From Aspidapion aeneum (lineage: Eukaryota; Arthropoda; Insecta; Coleoptera; Brentidae), in the NCBI GenBank assembly GCA_963576565.1, contig CAUYVT010000095.1, positions 35,345 to 99,344 on the forward strand: a stretch of 64,000 nt of DNA, written 5' to 3'. A program made the translations under genes and the position numbers. This document shows positions 57,264-64,000 of this stretch, piece after piece; within the stretch, counting starts at the first letter, position 1, and each line of letters opens with the position of its first letter. The notes under the pieces were generated by a model. It was not told where the DNA came from and did no database searches. It saw only the letters and a program-made list of their open reading frames with translations.

Positions 57264-59200
57264 TTTACTACACCTCACTTGGAAATTTGACTTGCTCGAT
57301 GAGCCGAATTTACTAGACCTCAGTTGGAAATCGATTTGCTACACCTCACTTGGAAATTTGACTTCTTGCTCGATGAACCGAATTTACTACACCTCACTTG
57401 GAAATTTGACTTGTCGCTCGGTGAGCCGAATTTACTAGACCTCAGTTGGAAATCGATTTGCTACACCTCACTTGGAAATTTGACTTTGCGCTCGATGAAC
57501 CGAATTTACTACACCTCACTTGGAAATTTGACGGCGCTCGGTGAGCCAAATTTACTAGACCTCAGTTGGAAATCGATTTGCTACGCCTCACTTGGAAATT
57601 TGACTTTGAGCTCGATGAACCGAATTTACTACACCTCACTTGGAAATTTGACGGCGCTCGGTGAGCCAAATTTACTAGACCTCAGTTGGAAATCGATTTG
57701 CTACACCTCACTTGGAAATTTGACTTCTTGCTCGATGAACCGAATTTACTACACCTCACTTGGAAATTTGACTTCTTGCTCGATGAGCCGAATTTACTAC
57801 ACCTCACTTGGAAATTTGACGGCGCTCGGTGAGCCAAATTTACTAGACCTCAGTTGGAAATCGATTTGCTACACCTCACTTGGAAATTTGACTTCTTGCT
57901 CGATGAACCGAATTTACTACACCTCACTTGGAAATTTGACTTCTTGCTGGATGAACCGAATTTACTACACCTCACTTGGAAATTTGACTTTGCGCTCGAT
58001 GAGCCGAATTTACTAGACCTCAGTTGGAAATCGATTTGCTACACCTCACTTGGAAATTTGACTTTGCGCTCGATGAACCGAATTTACTACACCTCACTTG
58101 GAAATCGATTTGCTACACCTCACTTGGAAATTTGACTTCTTGCTCGATGAGCCGAATTTACTAGACCTCAGTTGGAAATCGATTTGCTACACCTCACTTG
58201 GAAATTTGACTTCTTGCTGGATGAACCGAATTTACTACACCTCACTTGGAAATTTGACTTGTCGCTCGGTGAGCCGAATTTACTAGACCTCAGTTGGAAA
58301 TCGATTTGCTACACCTCACTTGGAAATTTGACTTTGCGCTCGATGAACCGAATTTACTACACCTCACTTGGAAATCGATTTGCTACACCTCACTTGGAAA
58401 TTTGACTTCTTGCTCGATGAGCCGAATTTACTAGACCTCAGTTGGAAATCGATTTGCTACACCTCACTTGGAAATTTGACTTTGCGCTCGATGAACCGAA
58501 TTTACTAGACCTCACTTGGAAATTTGACTTGTCGCTCGGTGAGCCGAATTTACTAGACCTCAGTTGGAAATCGATTTGCTACACCTCACTTGGAAATTTG
58601 ACTTCTTGCTGGATGAACCGAATTTACTACACCTCACTTGGAAATTTGACTTTGCGCTCGATGAGCCGAATTTACTAGACCTCAGTTGGAAATCGATTTG
58701 CTACACCGCACTTGGAAATTTGACTTCTTGCTCGATGAGCCGAATTTACTAGACCTCAGTTGGAAATCGATTTGCTACACCTCACTTGGAAATTTGACTT
58801 TGCGCTCGATGAACCGAATTTACTACACCTCACTTGGAAATTTGACTTGTCGCTCGGTGAGCCGAATTTACTAGACCTCAGTTGGAAATCGATTTGCTAC
58901 ACCTCACTTGGAAATTTGACTTTGCGCTCGATGAGCCGAATTTACTAGACCTCAGTTGGAAATCGATTTGCTACACCTCACTTGGAAATTTGACTTTGCG
59001 CTCGATGAACCGAATTTACTACACCTCACTTGGAAATTTGACTTGTCGCTCGGTGAGCCGAATTTACTAGACCTCAGTTGGAAATCGATTTGCTACACCT
59101 CACTTGGAAATTTGACTTGGCGCTCGATGAACCGAATTTACTACACCTCACTTGGAAATTTGACTTGCTACACCTCACTTGGAAATTTGACTTGGTGACG
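57264..59200. repeat. IGS array of 48-bp and 26-bp units (74-bp composite)
   Basis: A 48-bp unit (CTACACCTCACTTGGAAATT, then GAC and CTCGATGAACCGAATTTA) alternates irregularly with a 26-bp unit (CTAGACCTCAGTTGG plus AAATCGATTTG). About 1.9 kb. Position upstream of the transcribed region fits spacer enhancer-type repeats. Open frames up to 230 codons result from the 48-bp period and are not genes. Confidence 0.88.
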
Positions 59201-60498
59201 TCATCGTCACTTACATAAACGGTGCCAGCGAGTGCTTTTCTTCAAGATTCAAAGTTATCGTAGAGTTTTGAAATTTGGCACACTTATAGGCATCGATAGA
59301 CTAAATCGAAATGGATTCTTGCACTTTTTCGATTTGAGCCCCCCACTTCCCGCTAGAGACATTAATATGTCAAAACAGAAAATTTGACATGGCACAATTA
59401 GTTTACTCCTGGAAGACACAATTTTAATGGTACTGACTTATATATATATATTTTTTGCAAGTACATACAATAGCGCATCTGTCGCCGTCGAGATAATTTA
59501 AAAAAACTGTCGGCGTCTTAAAATATGACGTTTCAAATTAGCACCACTTTTGGCCAAATTTTGATGCTTTTTCATCCATAACGCGAAAAGTACTAAACCG
59601 ATGTAAAATTTTTCTTTTGCAATTGGTTGGGCCTAGCAAGCAACACCAATTTGGTTATTATCCATTTTGTATTTTGACGCTTCCGTTTCGAGATATAACG
59701 TAAAAACTGAAATTGAAAAAAAAATCGTTTTTGCAAAACATGGGGGTCCATTGCGCGCTTATTTGGAAACTGCGTAACATCTAAAACCACAGGAGTAGTT
59801 TTTTCTGATAGACATAGAATCCTTACGATTCTTTGACCCCATCTTAAGAAATTTTTTTTTATCGGTTCTCGAGATATGGCTCTTCAATTTTGACCAAATT
59901 TTGATGGTTTTTCCTCATTAACGCGAAAACTACTGAACCGATTAATTTTTTTGTATTTCGATTTAATTAGGCTTAGTAAGCCTCATAAATTTGGTTATCA
60001 TCAATTTTGCATTTTGACGCCTCCGTTTCGAGATATAACGTAAAAACTGAAATTGAAAAAAATTTCGTTTTTGCAAAACATTGCGCGCTTATTTGGAATT
60101 TGGGTAACATCTAAGACCACAGGTTTTTTCTGATAAAGATACGACCCTTACGATTCTATGGCTTTATCTCAAGAAATTTTGTCCATCGGTTCTCGAGATA
60201 TGACCCTTCAAACCTTTACATAAAAACGCTGATATCTCAAAAACGCCTGAACCGATTCCGGTTTTGTTTTCGGTTTTCTCAATGAGACCAACTTTGCTAT
60301 GATTTGTATAGAAAAAATTTTAATTTTTCCCAACTTTGAAAAAAGTGGAGGGGAGAGGTACCCTAAAAACTTGATTTAAAAAAAAGGTTAGTCCACTTTT
60401 TCCATACCGGGTATCTTCCCTTTAAAACGTATATCTTTATTTTTCTGTAAATCTACTACGACGGACTACTTGCTCGCACCGTTTATGGTATATAATAT
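59201..60498. repeat. IGS segment with a two-copy 340-bp repeat
   Basis: AGATATAACGTAAAAACTGA occurs at 59691 and 60031. The surrounding ~300 bp (CATTTTGACGC, TTTCGTTTTTGCAAAACAT, GCGCGCTTATTTGGAA) is duplicated with divergence. No gene recognised. Confidence 0.7.
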
Positions 60499-60627
60499 GA
60501 ACCGAACCGAACCGAACCGAACCGAACCGAACCGAACCGAACCGAACCGAACCGAACCGAACCGAACCGAACCGAACCGAACCGAACCGAACCGAACCGA
60601 ACCGAACCGAACCGAACCGAACCGAAA
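60499..60627. repeat. GAACC pentamer array, ~25 copies
   Basis: Perfect GAACC repeats (GGTTC on the other strand). Same motif class as the GGTTT array at 39.0 kb, opposite orientation. Confidence 0.93.
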
Positions 60628-62110
60628 TGAACCGTTCCGTACAAAACGTACCTAACCGTTCCGTACAAAACGTACCTAACCGTTCTGTACAAAACGTACC
60701 TAACCGTTCCGTACAAAACGTACCTAACCGTTCCGTACAAAAGGTACCTAACCGTTCCGTACAAAACGTACCTAACCGTTCCGTACAAAAACGTACCTAA
60801 CCGTTCCGTACAAAACGTACCTAACCGTTCCGTACAAAACGTACCTAACCGTTCTGTACAAAACGTACCTAACCGTTCCGTACAAAACGTATCTAACCGT
60901 TCCGTACAAAAGGTACCTAACCGTTCCGTACAAAACGTACCTAACCGTTCCGTACAAAACGTACCCAACCGTTCCGTACAAAAACATACCTAACCGTTCC
61001 GTACAAAACGTACCTAACCGCTCCGTACAAAACGTACCTAACCGTTCTGTACAAAACGTACCTAACCGTTCCGTACAAAACGTACCTAACCGTTCCGTAC
61101 AAAAACGTACCTAACCGTTCCGTACAAAAGGTACCTAACCGTTCCGTACAAAACGTACCTAACCGTTCCGTACAAAACGTACCTAACCGTTCCGTACAAA
61201 AACGTACCTAACCGTTCCGTACAAAAACGTACCTAACCGTTCCGTACAAAAACGTACCTAACCGTTCCGTACAAAACGTACATAACCGTTCCGTACAAAA
61301 CGTACCTAACCGTTCCGTACAAAACGTACCTAACCGTTTCGTATCAAAACGTACCTAACCGTTCCGTACAAAAACGTACCTAACCGTTCCGTACAAAACG
61401 TATCTGACCGTTCCGCACAAAACGTACCTAACCGTTCCGTACAAAACGTACCTAACCGTTCCGTACAAAACGTACCTAACCGTTCCGTACAAAACGTACC
61501 TAACCGTTCCGTACAAAACGTACCTAACCGTTCCGTATCAAAACGTACCTAACCGTTCCGCGCAAAACGTATCTAACCGTTCCGTGCAAAAACGTACCTA
61601 ACCGTTCCGTACAAAAACGTACCTAACCGTTCCGTACAAAACGTACCTAACCGTTCCGTACAAAACGTACCTAACCGTCCCACACCAAAACCTACCTAAC
61701 CGTCCCACACCAAAACGTACCTAACCGTGCCGTACCAAAACGTACCTAACCGTTCCGTATCAAAACGTACCTAACCGTTCCGTGCAAAACGTATCTAACC
61801 GTTCCGTACAAAAACGTACCTAACCGTTCCGTACAAAACGTACCTAACCGTTCCGTACAAAAACGTACCTAACCGTTCCGTACAAAACGTACCTAACCGT
61901 TCCGTACAAAACGTACCTAACCGTCCCACACCAAAACCTACCTAACCGTCCCACACCAAAACGTACCTAACCGTGCCGTACCAAAACGTACCTAACCGTG
62001 CCGTACCAAAACGTACCTAACCGTGCCGTACCAAAACGTACCTAACCGTACCTAACCGTCCCACACCAAAACGTACAGAACCGTCCCACACCAAAACGTA
62101 CCAAACCGTA
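60628..62110. repeat. 24/25-bp tandem array, ~60 copies
   Basis: The unit contains CCGTTCCGTACAAAACGTAC and then CTAA. A 25-bp form has one more A. Toward the right CCGTCCCACACCAAAAC and CCGTGCCGTACCAAAAC variants take over. The 24-bp period gives an eight-residue repeat (RLGTFCTE) on the minus strand; it breaks at each 25-bp unit, so coding is not supported. Confidence 0.92.
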
Positions 62111-62870
62111 TCGTACTGTCCCGCACCAAAATGAACAGAACCTAACCAAAATAGCGGTTTAGTTCGGTTTGGTTTCACAACGTCTAGGATGGCGGTTCGG
62201 TTTCGGTTCGGTTTGGTTTCACACCCTCTAGGATCCCGGGAAAAAGTCAGGGTAGTTTTTTTTTGAAAATATATGTTAGAATGAGGTTTTCGGGAGTGGC
62301 AAGTCATAGGACGCTATTATTAATATAAACACCAGTCCTTTGCCTTTTATATTGCCAAAACGCACCGAACCGTACTGAACCGAATCGAAGTGGCGGTTTA
62401 GTTCGGTTTGGTTTCACAACGTCTAGAATGCCGGTTCGGTTCGGTTCGGTTCGGTTCGGTTCGGTTCGGTTCGGTTCGGTTTGGTTTCACACCCTCTAGG
62501 ATCCCGGGAAAGAGTCAGGGTAGTTTTTTTTTGTTGAAAATATATGTTAGAATGAGGTTTTCGGGAGTGGCAAGTCATAGGACGCTATGGTTCATTTCGG
62601 TTCGGTTCGGTTCGGTTCGGTTCGGTTCGGTTTGGTTTCACACCCTCTAGGATCCCGGGCAAAAGTCAGGGTAGTTTTTTTTTTGAAAATATATGTTAGA
62701 ATGAGGTTTTCGGGAGCGGCAAGTCATAGGACGCTATGGTTCATTTCGGTTCGGTTCGGTTCGGTTCGGTTTGGTTTCACACCCTCTAGGATCCCGGGAA
62801 AAAGTCAGGGTAGTTTTTTTTTGAAAATATATGTTAGAATGAGGTGTTCGGGAGTGGCATGTCATAAGAC
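62111..62870. repeat. IGS repeat of GGTTC tract plus TTTCACACCCTCTAGGATCC block
   Basis: Four copies of a block from TTTCACACCCTCTAGGATCC to GGCAAGTCATAGGACGC (at ~62215, 62486, 62635, 62776), each preceded by a GGTTC run of variable length. Non-coding. Confidence 0.85.
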
Positions 62871-63060
62871 GGTATTTTGCAGCAGCGCCATTTTAATGCG
62901 CGCTATTTTGTAGCAGCGCTATTTTGATGCAGAGCCATTTTGTAAAGCGCTATTGCGCTGTAGCAGAGCCAACACAAACTCCACATCACGACACTTATTG
63001 CTGCTTACGCTCCGTTCCTGTCTGTGTCGGTGTAGGGTACGTCGGTCTCACGCAAGTGAT
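62871..63060. other. IGS transition sequence
   Basis: Short repeats of GCGCTATTTTGTAGCAGCGC lead into the 174-bp array. No gene. Confidence 0.5.
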
Positions 63061-64000
63061 GTCTAGAAACACTTTGAAATAAAAAAGGCGAATCTGAGCG
63101 GTAGAACACTACCGCTAGATTCGCCTTTTGTCTCTCATCGCACAACACTTACACCACATCACGACACTTATTGCTGCTTACACAGCCATTCGTGTCTGTG
63201 TCGGTGTAGTGTACGTCAGTCGCACGCAAGTGATGTCTAGAAACACTTTAAAATAAAAAAGGCGAATCTGAGCGGTAGAACACTACCGCTAGATTCGCCT
63301 TTTGTCTCTCATCGCACAACACTTACACCACATCACGACACTTATTGCTGCTTACACAGCCATTCGTGTCTGTGTCGGTGTAGTGTACGTCGGTCGCACG
63401 CAAGTGATGTCTAGAAACACTTTGAAATAAAAAAGGCGAATCTGAGCGGTAGAACACTACCGCTAGATTCGCCTTTTGTCTCTCATTAGCCAACTCGCGC
63501 ACAACACACACACCACATCACGAGACTTACAACACACACACCACATCACGACACTTATCGCTGCTTACACAGCCATTCGTGTCTGTGTCGGTGTAGTGTA
63601 CGTCAGTCGCACGCAAGTGATGTCTAGAAACACTTTGAAATAAAAAAGGCGAATCTGAGCGGTAGAACACTACCGCTAGATTCGCCTTTTGTCTCTCATC
63701 GCACAACACTTACACCACATCACGACACTTATTGCTGCTTACACAGCCATTCGTGTCTGTGTCGGTGTAGTGTACGTCGGTCGCACGCAAGTGATGTCTA
63801 GAAACACTTTGAAATAAAAAAGGCGAATCTGAGCGGTAGAACACTACCGCTAGATTCGCCTTTTGTCTCTCATTAGCCAACTCGCGCACAACACACACAC
63901 CACATCACGAGACTTACAACACACACACCACATCACGACACTTATCGCTGCTTACGCAGCCATTCGTGTCTGTGTCGATGTAGTGTGGTTGTATCGTCGT
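63061..64000. repeat. IGS 174-bp repeat with a strong hairpin, five copies to the window edge
   Basis: Hairpins at 63083-63129, 63257-63303, 63431-63477, 63644-63690 and 63818-63864 are spaced 174, 174, 213 and 174 bp. Stem: AAAAGGCGAATCT with AGATTCGCCTTTT, one bulged G, then AGCGGTAG with CTACCGCT, loop AACA. The rest of each unit (GTGTCTGTGTCGGTGTAGTG, CGCACGCAAGTGATGTCTAG) is nearly identical. The array continues beyond the window. Confidence 0.92.

Noticed and set aside
57324..59198. Long open frames with repeated LHLTWKFD-like peptides
   Set aside because: They arise from the 48-bp period being a multiple of three in an IGS satellite, shift frame at each 26-bp unit, and match no protein family.
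60483..60987. 161-residue open frame of RLGTFCTE repeats
   Set aside because: By-product of the 24-bp array; broken at each 25-bp unit.
63061..64000. CRISPR-like array or bacterial terminators
   Set aside because: Units are identical through their whole length with no variable spacers, and the context is eukaryotic rDNA spacer.

Overview
The window is nuclear DNA of an animal, most likely an insect, and is built around a ribosomal DNA unit read on the minus strand. From right to left it holds 18S, ITS1, 5.8S, ITS2 and 28S. The 5.8S is one uninterrupted ~159-nt piece without a separate 2S RNA, so a higher fly is unlikely. The R2 element, the Helitron and the very AT-rich, repeat-dense surroundings fit an arthropod. 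I cannot fix the order or species.

Layout. 1-8172: a Ty3/gypsy LTR retrotransposon cut by the left edge, with intact gag and pol, a probable -1 frameshift signal and a 2.67-kb 3' LTR. 8173-8412: the 3' part of a 28S gene, directly abutting the LTR. 8413-45239: about 37 kb of AT-rich repeats standing where 28S should continue. This interval contains an intact Helitron RepHel gene (13805-19342), a fold-back element, a 2.5-kb tandem duplication carrying beta-glucuronidase exons, two 6.2-kb copies of a unit with a 3'-truncated LINE, a third copy without the LINE, GGTTT pentamer arrays, two arrays of a 29-bp GC-hairpin repeat, a ~145-bp satellite and a GC-rich 491-bp repeat with GTCACGTGAC palindromes. 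45240-51817: the rest of 28S, interrupted at the standard R2 site by a 5'-truncated R2 whose remaining frame is open. 51818-55850: ITS2, 5.8S, ITS1 and 18S. 55851-64000: external spacer and intergenic spacer made of several tandem arrays, ending in a 174-bp repeat with a strong hairpin.

Apart from the rRNAs I see no intact host gene. The protein-coding content is retrotransposon gag/pol, the Helitron protein, the R2 protein, broken LINE frames and fragments of one host-type gene. No tRNA, 5S rRNA or CRISPR array was recognised. The split of 28S by ~37 kb is either a very large insertion, a decayed array edge or an assembly join; sequence alone does not decide. The strongest unexpected signals are the amplified beta-glucuronidase exon and the family of GC-rich triloop hairpins found in arrays and at both edges of the 28S gap.
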